A stretch of 64,000 nucleotides of DNA from CP2-2F sp034432555 (GTDB lineage Bacteria; Chloroflexota; Anaerolineae; Aggregatilineales; UBA2796): assembly GCA_034432555.1 (NCBI GenBank), contig DAOUBW010000026.1, forward strand, positions 62,001 through 126,000, read 5' to 3'. The first letter of the stretch is position 1. Every line of letters begins with the position of its first letter. Below are positions 34,217-42,273 of the stretch, in pieces. A program made the translations under genes and the position numbers. A model generated the notes under the pieces. It was not told the origin of the DNA. It saw nothing but the letters and a program-made list of their open reading frames with translations, and made no database searches.

Positions 34217-35395
34217 ATGTCTACAAGCAGTCCAAGAATTATCGTTGTTGACCCGCAGCAGAAACTCTACCACCTCGTGCGTGCTGCGATGGAACTTATG
34301 GAGCGCCGCCCGCGCCTGATCGAAACCTACAGCGGCGATGACGCCATGCTGGAACTACGCGCCGTAGCGCCTGACCTGCTTATCAGCAGCCAGACGCTGT
34401 TAGAGGCAAGCAGCGGCACCGTCCTAGCCCTGATGGCGAAACGCGAGATGGCAGCTTTGCCCGTGATCGTGGTCGGTGAAGAAGCCGATCCCGAACTGGA
34501 CGCCGAGACAATTGCCCAGTCGCCCTTCCAATATTTGCGCCGCCCGATGGCACCTGAAACGTTCATCCGCGCGCTGCGGATTGCCCTAGACGGACCGGAA
34601 GCTGCCCCGCGCGATGCCTCGCCCGATGAAATCGTCCCCGTACCGCCCCTTGAATACACCGCTTCGCTTCAGAAGATTGTGTTTGATCTGATGCGAAATG
34701 TGAATGCGATGGCTGTCATCCTTGCTGACCGCAACGGTAAAGTGATTGGCTATGATGGCGCAGCCGGCTACGTTGACCGTGACTTGTTTGCGGCTGCCCT
34801 TGCGCCCGGCTTTGGCAACACCATCAAGATGCTGCCCGCCCTAGGTGACCAGCCGCGTGTGCTGAAATATTACGATGCAGAGCGCAGCACCGTCTTTGGG
34901 TTAAGTTTAGGCTTGCACCACTTTATCATCCTCGTCTTTGACCGTAACGCGCCGCCAACGGCACTCGGCAACGTCAAGCGTTATGGCAGCACTGCCATAA
35001 ACGAGATGTTGGAATTGGTCGGCGAGGTTGCCTTTGATCCAAAGCCTTCTTCACCAGCCTTGCACCACAAACCCGAACCGCACACCAAGCGTAAGACCAG
35101 AACACAAGATATGCGCGCTGTGACCTCAGCCGCCGCTGCGTCTGCTGCTGAGAAGCCCATCATGCCGAGCAGTGTTGTCACGCAACGTCCCGCTGCACAA
35201 AACCCTGCCGCACAGCCCATTGCCGATTTTGATCCAAGCTTGTTCGATGGTTTGGACAGCGTGGATTTGCAGCAGGCTGAGGCGATGTTTGACCCAGATA
35301 AACTGGCGGAGAGCGCCCTTGCCCTTTCGCCTGAAAGCCGCATTACCTTTGACGATGCGCTGATGCAGGGTATTATTGGCGATATAGACGAATAA
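34217..35395 (+). CDS. Pseudo-receiver fused to a roadblock/LC7 domain
   Basis: Residues about 5-125 are receiver-like: IIVVDP at strand 1, ALPVIVVGEE at strand 4 and FQYLRRPMAPE at the end. The acceptor strand reads PDLLISSQTL, with no Asp where phosphorylation normally occurs, and the conserved Lys of the KP motif is replaced by Arg. It is therefore a phosphorylation-dead receiver. Residues about 150-270 form a roadblock/LC7 domain (VNAMAVILADRNGKVIGYDG), found in small-GTPase regulators. No GTPase gene lies in the window. The rest is disordered and acidic. It sits between a histidine kinase and a Ser/Thr kinase gene, with 24 bp to the latter. Confidence 0.85.
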   Translation: MSTSSPRIIVVDPQQKLYHLVRAAMELMERRPRLIETYSGDDAMLELRAVAPDLLISSQTLLEASSGTVLALMAKREMAALPVIVVGEEADPELDAETIAQSPFQYLRRPMAPETFIRALRIALDGPEAAPRDASPDEIVPVPPLEYTASLQKIVFDLMRNVNAMAVILADRNGKVIGYDGAAGYVDRDLFAAALAPGFGNTIKMLPALGDQPRVLKYYDAERSTVFGLSLGLHHFIILVFDRNAPPTALGNVKRYGSTAINEMLELVGEVAFDPKPSSPALHHKPEPHTKRKTRTQDMRAVTSAAAASAAEKPIMPSSVVTQRPAAQNPAAQPIADFDPSLFDGLDSVDLQQAEAMFDPDKLAESALALSPESRITFDDALMQGIIGDIDE

Positions 35396-35419
35396 GCGAA
35401 AAGCCGTGAGCAGCAACCT

Positions 35420-36976
35420 GTGGCAACTTCCCAAAAAAACTCCGCACCCACAGCCGACCCGCTGATCGGAACGCGGTTAGGTGATTATGAAATTCGGCGC
35501 TTGATTGGGCGCGGCGGCATGGCGCGTGTTTACGAAGGCTTTGATGCCAACCTGCACCGCAGTGCTGCCATTAAGGTTATCAACCCACAATCTGAAGATA
35601 GCGATGAGATGAAGCAGCGCTTCTTCCGTGAGGCGCGTGCTGTGGCAAACCTGCACCATCCCAACATCGTCACTGTCTATCAGTTTGGGCAGGGTGAGGG
35701 ACTATACTACCTTGCTATGCGCCTTTTGGAAGGGCAGACGCTGCTCCAAAAGCTGAAACGCCTTCGCACGCAAAAGCGCCTGATTGAAACCGACCAACTG
35801 CTCAGCGTGGTGGACGATGTAAGCGCTGCGCTGGACTATGCCCACAGGAACGGCGTTATTCACCGCGACATCAAACCTTCTAATGTAATGCTCAGCAACG
35901 ATAAACACGCCATCCTAATGGATTTTGGCTTGCTGATGGAAACCAGCGGCGATAACACACTTGGCACTGCCTTCGGCACACCACGCTACATCGCGCCAGA
36001 ACAGGCTGTTGCCTCTGATCGGGCAGTACCGCAGAGCGATATTTACTCACTTGGCGTGATTGTCTATGAGATGGTGACCGGGCAAACACCTTTCGATGCC
36101 GACTCTGCGATGAGCCTTGCCTTGCTGCACATTTCCACGCCACCACCACCACCGCGCAGCCTTCGCCCTGACCTCTCTGAGGCAGTTGAGCAGGTCATCT
36201 TAAAGGCATTGGAAAAACGCCCCGAAGCACGCTGGCAAACCGCCCGCCAGTTTGCGACTGCCCTACGTGAAGCATTCAGCGGCAAGCCTCAAAATATTAA
36301 GCTCAGCGGCGATGTGCTGGCTGCCTCAGAGATTGCCGCGGCAGACCCAAGCCCAACGCCTTTGCTCTCTGGCAGCCAAATGGCGCGACTAGCTTCCCTA
36401 CCAAAGCCGCTCATCCCCACTGTCTCCGAAGACCCAACCAACCCCAGCCGTTCGGTGCATACAGCGCGGCTGGCAAAGAAGCGTGCCTCACGTCTGCAAG
36501 TGCTGGCCTTCACCGTCTTGGCGGCGCTCATTGTAGGTGTTGGCGCGCTGATGTCCTACCTGCTAACACCGCAGGCAACGCCGCCCTTGCTGCCCGCACC
36601 CAACGGTCAGTTTGCGCTGCCCGCAGTGCGCTTTGTCTATAGCAACAATGCCTTTGTGATCTATAACATCAGCCGACAAACTTTGCCTTTAGGCGAACTG
36701 CGCTTTGAACAAGGCAACCGTACCGCCAATTTCCCAAGCAACACAACCCTTCTGCCTGAACAATGTGCCGTCATCCGCATGACAAGCAACGCTGCCTTGC
36801 CTGAAAACTGTGACAATCCCGATCAAAAAATTGACCTGCAACGCGGTGAGGCGCCCTTCTGGATGCCTAGCGCAGGCATGGATGTTTTCCGTGTGCTGCG
36901 TGCCGGACAAACCCTTGCGACCTGCTCCACGCGCCTAAACGGTTGTGAAATTGTGGGTGAGATCGTCGCACCCTAA
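35420..36976 (+). CDS. Membrane Ser/Thr protein kinase
   Basis: Kinase domain at residues about 23-290: glycine loop GRGGMARVY, ATP lysine in AAIKVI, HRDIKPSN and DFG of LMDFGLL, with an APEQ activation-segment end. All key residues are present. A disordered stretch precedes one membrane helix at about 352-375 (VLAFTVLAALIVGVGALMSYL). The outer C-terminal domain, about 120 residues, is beta-rich with four cysteines that could form two disulphides. It starts at GTG 35420, 24 bp after the roadblock gene, and lies 23 bp before the TPR gene, so the genes are likely one unit. The kinase may phosphorylate the neighbouring proteins (inferred). Confidence 0.9.
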   Translation: MATSQKNSAPTADPLIGTRLGDYEIRRLIGRGGMARVYEGFDANLHRSAAIKVINPQSEDSDEMKQRFFREARAVANLHHPNIVTVYQFGQGEGLYYLAMRLLEGQTLLQKLKRLRTQKRLIETDQLLSVVDDVSAALDYAHRNGVIHRDIKPSNVMLSNDKHAILMDFGLLMETSGDNTLGTAFGTPRYIAPEQAVASDRAVPQSDIYSLGVIVYEMVTGQTPFDADSAMSLALLHISTPPPPPRSLRPDLSEAVEQVILKALEKRPEARWQTARQFATALREAFSGKPQNIKLSGDVLAASEIAAADPSPTPLLSGSQMARLASLPKPLIPTVSEDPTNPSRSVHTARLAKKRASRLQVLAFTVLAALIVGVGALMSYLLTPQATPPLLPAPNGQFALPAVRFVYSNNAFVIYNISRQTLPLGELRFEQGNRTANFPSNTTLLPEQCAVIRMTSNAALPENCDNPDQKIDLQRGEAPFWMPSAGMDVFRVLRAGQTLATCSTRLNGCEIVGEIVAP

Positions 36977-36999
36977 GATCATTTTGGAGGGAAAATGCC

Positions 37000-38139
37000 A
37001 TGCCACCCAATATTGAGGCAATGCTTCGCAGCGCCATTGAGGCGGTGAAAGCCAACCGCAAGGCAGAGGCGCGCCTGATGCTTGAGCGTATTGTGCAGGT
37101 CGATCAGATGAATGAGCAGGCGTGGCTGTGGTTGAGTGCCTGCGTCGAAACAGCGGAGGAACAGGCAATCTGCCTTGAGAATGTCCTCGATATCAACCCC
37201 AATAACCAAAAGGCGCGCAAAGGCTTGCAGGCACTCCAAGCGCGCCTTGCACCAGCCGATGATCCCTTCGCTGCCTCACCTTTCGGCAGCCCTTCAGAAG
37301 CTGACGATCCCTTCGCTGGCTCGCCTTTTGGCGGCGCCCCACAGCCGCCATCGCGCCCTTCTAGCACACCAACCAGCGTAGACTGGGGCGCAGGCTCAAC
37401 GAGTGTGCCAGCCCATGGCAGCGGCGGCAGCGTGCCAGCCTTCTCCGATGAAGATTACGATGCATGGCTGGAGAACTTGCCGCTTGGCACCTCAAATAGC
37501 GTCTTTAGCGCCGCGCCTGTTGATTCACCATTCAGCGCGCCAACTGATCCGCTAGAGGACTTAGACAATTTCGACTATGGCGGCTTGTGGACAGGTGATC
37601 AGCGCAGCGCGCCCGCGCCAAGCGTAGATGCTGAGCCGTTCAGCTTTCGTGGTGATTATGCCTCAACAGGCTATGCCGATGATGCTTTGTTCTCCAATGG
37701 CGAGGAATCAACCCATGGCAGCACTGCTGCTGAAGGTGTGTTTGATCAGGCTTTTGCTGACGACGAACTGATCGAGGACTCTCAGCCAGACTACTCGTTA
37801 TACTCGCCTGAGTCCACCGACGCTGCCGACTTTAGCGCGAAGGAACTTGACGATTCCCCGCTAACGATGGAAGATATTCAGGGATATGCTGAGTCCACAC
37901 CCGCTTCGCCTGCCCGTCCGCGCAACGTGCCGCAGAGCTTAATCGGTGGTAAAGGACGCAGCACGTTCAGCGGCAGCGGGCGTGGTAAATATGGCACCTC
38001 TGATCCCTTCTCGCGCATTCCCGCCGATATTGAGGCAGTCGGCGCGGCAAGCGGGTCGCCGTTTTCGGCAGGTGTGTTGGCACTGGCAGGGCTAAATGTG
38101 ATCGCCCTCATCTTCTTGGTGATCAATCTGCTTGGCTGA
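37000..38139 (+). CDS. TPR-domain protein with C-terminal membrane anchor
   Basis: Residues about 1-85 form TPR-like helix pairs (AEARLMLERIVQVDQMNEQAWLWL spread over one repeat, then a second one). A long acidic, Ser/Pro-rich, probably disordered region follows with a tandem DDPFAxSPFG motif near residue 90. The last 22 residues are hydrophobic (AGVLALAGLNVIALIFLVINLL), giving a tail-anchored topology with the bulk of the protein in the cytoplasm. The GGAGG site 9 bp before the ATG is strong. It is downstream of the kinase. The disordered part has many Ser/Thr residues and could be a kinase substrate (inference). Confidence 0.82.
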   Translation: MPPNIEAMLRSAIEAVKANRKAEARLMLERIVQVDQMNEQAWLWLSACVETAEEQAICLENVLDINPNNQKARKGLQALQARLAPADDPFAASPFGSPSEADDPFAGSPFGGAPQPPSRPSSTPTSVDWGAGSTSVPAHGSGGSVPAFSDEDYDAWLENLPLGTSNSVFSAAPVDSPFSAPTDPLEDLDNFDYGGLWTGDQRSAPAPSVDAEPFSFRGDYASTGYADDALFSNGEESTHGSTAAEGVFDQAFADDELIEDSQPDYSLYSPESTDAADFSAKELDDSPLTMEDIQGYAESTPASPARPRNVPQSLIGGKGRSTFSGSGRGKYGTSDPFSRIPADIEAVGAASGSPFSAGVLALAGLNVIALIFLVINLLG

Positions 38140-38164
38140 CGGATAGCACGCACGGATAGCACGC
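38139..38164. repeat. Tandem duplication of a 13-bp unit
   Basis: ACGGATAGCACGC occurs twice in a row without mismatch, starting at the last base of the TPR gene stop codon and filling most of the 29-bp gap before the convergent FmdB-like gene. Confidence 0.7.
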
Positions 38165-38168
38165 TGGG

Positions 38169-38465
38169 CTAGTCGTCAGCTGAACCAAGCGTGCTGCCAT
38201 GCTTTTGGACTGTTTCTTCGCCCAGCTTTTCCACCAGCTTCTTACGCAGTTTGGGCGTTTCTTCTGCCCATTTCGCCTGAAGTTCTTCTTTAGTGGCGTT
38301 GCGGCTGGTAAGGGCAGCCATACCTTTCAGCAGGCGTGGTGTGGTCGTGATTAGGCGCTGCACCTCAGAATGACCGTTTGGGCAAGGCGGCGGCGGATCA
38401 TCAAAGCTGTGTTTTGCCTCAAAGACAACTTCGCAGACCAGACAGCGGTAATCGTAGCGTGGCAT
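38169..38465 (-). CDS. FmdB-type zinc-ribbon protein
   Basis: A 98-residue protein. The N-terminus PRYDYRCLVC, then FEAKHSF and CPNGH give the CxxC...C zinc ribbon of the FmdB family. The tail after residue 45 is helical and charged. FmdB-type proteins are described as putative regulators. The mechanism is not settled. It is the last gene of the 2-oxoacid dehydrogenase unit, 21 bp from the small membrane protein gene. Confidence 0.83.
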   Translation of the reverse strand: MPRYDYRCLVCEVVFEAKHSFDDPPPPCPNGHSEVQRLITTTPRLLKGMAALTSRNATKEELQAKWAEETPKLRKKLVEKLGEETVQKHGSTLGSADD

Positions 38466-38486
38466 GGCAGCACCTCACCTACTCTT

Positions 38487-38693
38487 CTAGCGATCTTCTA
38501 GCGTGATTGTATTCCATTTGATGCCAAAGATAGCAGCACCGCGATCCACTGTGATCAGGGTGTTATCACCGCGCACCGAGATTGTGATCGGCGTGCTGCT
38601 GCGGCGCGCCCAAAGCAGCAGCGACACACCCAAAATTGCCAGAAAGATCAGGCGCGATTTCTGCAAAAGCGGCTGCGGTGCTGCGGCGGACAT
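38487..38693 (-). CDS. Small single-pass membrane protein
   Basis: A 68-residue protein with a short N-terminal segment, one membrane helix at about residues 14-28 (RLIFLAILGVSLLLW) and a small beta-type tail (TISVRGDNTLITVDRG). It starts 3 bp after the stop codon of the E2 gene and so is probably co-expressed. I do not recognise a function. Conservation in related genomes would be needed to exclude a chance frame. The tight spacing favours a real gene. Confidence 0.6.
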   Translation of the reverse strand: MSAAAPQPLLQKSRLIFLAILGVSLLLWARRSSTPITISVRGDNTLITVDRGAAIFGIKWNTITLEDR

Positions 38694-38696
38694 CGG

Positions 38697-40040
38697 TTAG
38701 CTCCAATTCTCTAGTGTTTCTTTGAAAACGCGCATGAAGGCATCGCCCAGCGCACCATCTGCCACACGGTGATCAAAGGTCAGCGTGGCATAGAGCATCG
38801 GGCGAATGGCGAGCATGTCGCTCCCGTCCGCGTCGGTGATGACCACAGGGCGTTTGGTGACGGCGCCAACGCCAACAATTGCCGATTGCGGCTGATTGAT
38901 TATCGGTGTGGCGAACAGGCTGCCCGAAACGCCGTGATTGGTTAGCGTAATGGTGCCGCCTTGCAGATCATCGGGTTTAAGCTGCTTAGCACGGGCGCGT
39001 GTGGCAAGGTCGGTCACTTGGCGCGCCAAACCAACAAGGCTCAGGTCTTGCGCGTTTTTAATGACAGGCACGATCAAGCCTTCTTGCAAGGCAACTGCCA
39101 TCCCAACATTCACGCTTTGCGGTACGAGCAAGCCGTCATCCGTCCAGCGGCTGTTGAGCGTCGGCTGCGCTTGTGCAGCGCGCACCATCGCCGCCACAAA
39201 GTAGGCAGTCAGCGTAAGGCGCACACCTTGCGCGGCGAACGGCGCTTCGTTTGCCTTCCAGTGTGCCATCGTGCGCGTCATGTCCACCTCAAAGACAGTG
39301 GTCACGTGCGGCGCGGTGTGCAGTTTGCTCTCGACCATGTGCTTGGCGATGCTGCGGCGTATGGCGCTGTGCGGCACGAGCGTGGCATCGACTGCCGTGC
39401 TTTGTGCGGCAGGCGGTGGAACAGGCCGTGGCAGAGCGCTAGGCGACTGTGCAGGTGTCGGTTTGGCGTTCGCTGCGGCGAAAATCTCATCAGTCGGCTT
39501 GAATAAATCGCCGCCGCCGGGCTGTTCCCATGGCTCAAGCTGAGCAGCGGGCGCCCCGCTCTGCGCGGCAAGGTATGCCTCAACGTCTTTTTTGGTCACC
39601 CTGCCGCCCAACCCAGTCCCGTTGATGCGCGCTAGGTCTAAGTTGTGTTCAGCTGCCATGCGCGCCACCACAGGGCTATAGCGCTGTGCGGCGGTTGCCT
39701 GTGGTGGTGCGGCAGTCACCGCGCCCGATTGCCCATTGGCGGCGTGTGGTGTGGCGTGCGCTTGGGCATGAGATGCGCTTGGTGTGGCAGCAACCTGCTC
39801 ATCAGGTTGCCCGATCACGGCAAGCAACGTGCCGCGTTCGACGGTTTCGCCTTCGGCAACATGAATCGCCAAGACAACGCCGCTGGCAGGCGCGGGAATT
39901 TCGGTATCCACCTTATCGGTGGTCACTTCGGCAATTGATTCATATTCCTCAACGCGCTCACCGACTTGTTTCAGCCAGCGGCTGAGCGTGCCTTCTACCA
40001 CGCTTTCGCCAAGCTGGGGCATAATCACATTGGTTGGCAT
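38697..40040 (-). CDS. Dihydrolipoamide acyltransferase (E2) of a 2-oxoacid dehydrogenase complex
   Basis: Transfers the acyl group from lipoamide to CoA. A lipoyl domain at residues 1-80 has the lipoylated lysine in EVTTDKVDTEI. A linker rich in Ala/Pro leads to the peripheral-subunit-binding domain (SPVVARMAAEHNLDL). The catalytic domain ends in FDHRVADGALGD, with the HxxxDG active site. The ATG at 40040 has a GGAGAG site. The frame extends to 40148 but lacks similarity there. Its architecture suits the branched-chain complex, consistent with the E1 genes upstream. Confidence 0.92.
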   Translation of the reverse strand: MPTNVIMPQLGESVVEGTLSRWLKQVGERVEEYESIAEVTTDKVDTEIPAPASGVVLAIHVAEGETVERGTLLAVIGQPDEQVAATPSASHAQAHATPHAANGQSGAVTAAPPQATAAQRYSPVVARMAAEHNLDLARINGTGLGGRVTKKDVEAYLAAQSGAPAAQLEPWEQPGGGDLFKPTDEIFAAANAKPTPAQSPSALPRPVPPPAAQSTAVDATLVPHSAIRRSIAKHMVESKLHTAPHVTTVFEVDMTRTMAHWKANEAPFAAQGVRLTLTAYFVAAMVRAAQAQPTLNSRWTDDGLLVPQSVNVGMAVALQEGLIVPVIKNAQDLSLVGLARQVTDLATRARAKQLKPDDLQGGTITLTNHGVSGSLFATPIINQPQSAIVGVGAVTKRPVVITDADGSDMLAIRPMLYATLTFDHRVADGALGDAFMRVFKETLENWS

Positions 40041-40050
40041 GGTCTCTCCT

Positions 40051-41037
40051 TCAGTAGGCAGCCAATTCGCGCATGGCGGCGGCGATTTTGTGTGGATTAG
40101 GCATGAATGCCTCTTGGAGTGGATGGCTGAACGGCACAGCCGGCACATCCGGCGCGCCTAAACGCATAATTGGTGCGTCCATATATTCAAAGCCCTCACT
40201 GCTCAGGATCGCGGCAATTTCTGCGCCATAGCCCATCGTCAGGTTATCTTCATAGACAATCAGCGCCTTGCCCGTCTTCTTGAAAGACGCCAAGATCGAC
40301 TCTTTATCAACAGGCAGCAGCGTGCGGAGATCGATCACGTCGCACTGGATGCCATCTTCACGCGCCACTTGTTCAGCCGCCTGCACGGCATAATGTGCCA
40401 TCATGCCGTAGGCATACACTGAGAGATCGCCGCCTTCGCGGGCGTGGCGTGCTTTGCCTAGTGGCACGGTGTAATCCCCTTCTGGCACCTCGCCCTTGAT
40501 GCTGCGGTAGCCTTTCTTTGGCTCAAAGAACAGGACAGGGTTCGGGTCGCGCACAGCACTTTTGAGCAAGCCTTTGGCGTCGTGCGGCGTGGAAGGGATC
40601 ACCACTTTAAGCCCTGGCACGTGCGTGAAGAACGCCTCGACGCTCTGGCTGTGATATAAGCCGCCGCCGATGCCGCCGCCGTAAGGCGCACGAATCGTCA
40701 TAGGGACGTTCCAAGCGCCGCCGCTGCGGTAGTACATCTTTGCCGCCTCGTTCACGATTTGGTTGAAGGCGGGATGGATGAAATCGGCAAATTGTATCTC
40801 GCAGATGGGCAGCAAGCCGGCACAGGCTGCGCCGATGCCAATCGCCACGATGGAGAGTTCGGCAAGCGGCGAGTCAATGATGCGCTTCTCGCCGTACTTC
40901 TCGTAAAGTCCCAGCGTGGCGCGGAAGACGCCGCCACGCTTGCCGACATCTTCACCCGTGATGAACACACGCGGATCGCGGGCAAGTTCTTCGTCCATCG
41001 CCTCACGCAGCGCGTCAATTAAAGTCATTTCAGGCAT
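40051..41037 (-). CDS. 2-oxoacid dehydrogenase E1 beta subunit
   Basis: Transketolase-like subunit of 328 residues that binds thiamine diphosphate together with E1 alpha. TLIDALREAMDEEL, GEDVGKRGGVFRAT, DSPLAELSIVAIGIG and DLRTLLPVDKESI are typical of the BKDHB/acetoin/PdhB group. The ATG at 41037 lies inside the end of the alpha gene (8-bp overlap) with a GAGG box upstream. The 41121 start is not supported. It likely decarboxylates branched-chain 2-oxoacids, but pyruvate cannot be excluded. Confidence 0.93.
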   Translation of the reverse strand: MPEMTLIDALREAMDEELARDPRVFITGEDVGKRGGVFRATLGLYEKYGEKRIIDSPLAELSIVAIGIGAACAGLLPICEIQFADFIHPAFNQIVNEAAKMYYRSGGAWNVPMTIRAPYGGGIGGGLYHSQSVEAFFTHVPGLKVVIPSTPHDAKGLLKSAVRDPNPVLFFEPKKGYRSIKGEVPEGDYTVPLGKARHAREGGDLSVYAYGMMAHYAVQAAEQVAREDGIQCDVIDLRTLLPVDKESILASFKKTGKALIVYEDNLTMGYGAEIAAILSSEGFEYMDAPIMRLGAPDVPAVPFSHPLQEAFMPNPHKIAAAMRELAAY

Positions 41038-42067
41038 AAATGTCCTCATACAAAGAAGATTCTTCAGGGTAGGGCGCATTTTCGGCGTGGCGCTGTGCTT
41101 CATCCACCATCTGACGCGCACGCTGCTCGTATTCTTGCTTCAAGGCATCGCTCAGAATGCCGCGCCCCATCAAGTGCTGCTCATAGCGCAGGATAGCATC
41201 GGTGCGTTTTGCTTCTTCCACTTCCTCACGCGGGCGGTAAGAACGATCATCATCATCGGAGCTGTGCGGCGTCAAGCGGTAGCACTTCGCCTCGATCAGC
41301 GTAGCACCTTCACCGCTATAGGCACGCTCCACAGCAGCGCGCATCACATCGTAAAAGGCGAGAATATCGGTGCCATCTACTGTGACGCCTTGCACGCCAT
41401 AGGCAGTAGCGCGCTCTGCGACGTGGCTGACCGCCATTTGTTGCTCAATCGGCACGGAGATAGCGTAGTTGTTGTTCTGCACAATGCAGATGAACGGTAG
41501 TGTATGGACGCCTGCCCAATTCATGCCTTCGTGCCACTCACCCTGGCTGGTAGAGCCTTCGCCCAAGCAGGTGAGCGCAAGGCGCGGCTGCGTTGCATCG
41601 TTCGGATCAAGCAAGCCGTTCTCGCGCTGATATTTAATGGCGAATGCCATGCCGGCTGCTTGTGGCACCTGCGTTGCCACCGGGCTGGAGGTCGAGAGGA
41701 TGTGGTGCGCCTTACTGCCCCAGTGGCTGGGCATTTGGCGCGCCTTGCTGCTGATCTCGCCCGCTTTGCCGAACAGGCTGAGCATAAAATCACGTGGTGT
41801 GATGCCAAGCGCCATCACTAACGCTAAATCGCGGTAGTACGGCACGACATAATCCACCCCGCGATTAATGGCAAAAGCAGCACCAACCTGAGTCGCCTCA
41901 TGCCCCATGCCGCTGATGTGAAAGGCAATCTTGCCCTGCCGATGCAGCACCCAAGCGCGCTCATCGGTGCGGCGCGAAAGCAGCATGTGCCAATACATAT
42001 CGAGCAGCGTCTCGTTGGAAAGCTGCTCCGAAGGGCGTGAAAGTTGCGTTTTAGTTAAAGCAGACAA
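41030..42067 (-). CDS. 2-oxoacid dehydrogenase E1 alpha subunit
   Basis: Thiamine-diphosphate-binding subunit of 345 residues. GKIAFHISGMGHEATQVG is the entry segment, and LGEGSTSQGEWHEG with IVQNNNYAIS is the thiamine-diphosphate motif GDGxxxN...NN. YRLTPHSSDDDD is the loop typical of the branched-chain type. First gene of the operon, with a promoter at 42100-42129. A dihydrolipoamide dehydrogenase (E3) is not encoded here and must come from elsewhere. Confidence 0.93.
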   Translation of the reverse strand: MSALTKTQLSRPSEQLSNETLLDMYWHMLLSRRTDERAWVLHRQGKIAFHISGMGHEATQVGAAFAINRGVDYVVPYYRDLALVMALGITPRDFMLSLFGKAGEISSKARQMPSHWGSKAHHILSTSSPVATQVPQAAGMAFAIKYQRENGLLDPNDATQPRLALTCLGEGSTSQGEWHEGMNWAGVHTLPFICIVQNNNYAISVPIEQQMAVSHVAERATAYGVQGVTVDGTDILAFYDVMRAAVERAYSGEGATLIEAKCYRLTPHSSDDDDRSYRPREEVEEAKRTDAILRYEQHLMGRGILSDALKQEYEQRARQMVDEAQRHAENAPYPEESSLYEDIYA

Positions 42068-42099
42068 AGATAAAGTTTCTCCTTCAAAAGCCTACTTTC

Positions 42100-42129
42100 A
42101 TTATACCGCCTGTGGCAAGTGCCTAACAA
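42100..42129 (-). promoter_or_regulatory. Promoter of the 2-oxoacid dehydrogenase operon
   Basis: On the minus strand TTGTTA (42129-42124), an 18-bp spacer and TATAAT (42105-42100), 33 bp before the E1 alpha start. Confidence 0.65.
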
Positions 42130-42166
42130 ACACTTGTTTGCGAAGCACTGCGGAAGTATCACAGGC

Positions 42167-42194
42167 TTGTAACACCACGTCACAAAAATACAAC
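42167..42194 (+). promoter_or_regulatory. Candidate promoter of the polyamine importer operon
   Basis: TTGTAA (42167-42172), a 16-bp spacer and TACAAC (42189-42194). Four of six bases match in each hexamer. It shares the 206-bp gap with the divergent dehydrogenase promoter. Confidence 0.4.
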
Positions 42195-42273
42195 TGGCAT
42201 TCTGCGTCATTCCGACTAAAATAGCAAAATTCTACGCACGGTTTTTCTGCGTTTGCATAGGAGGCTTTATGCG

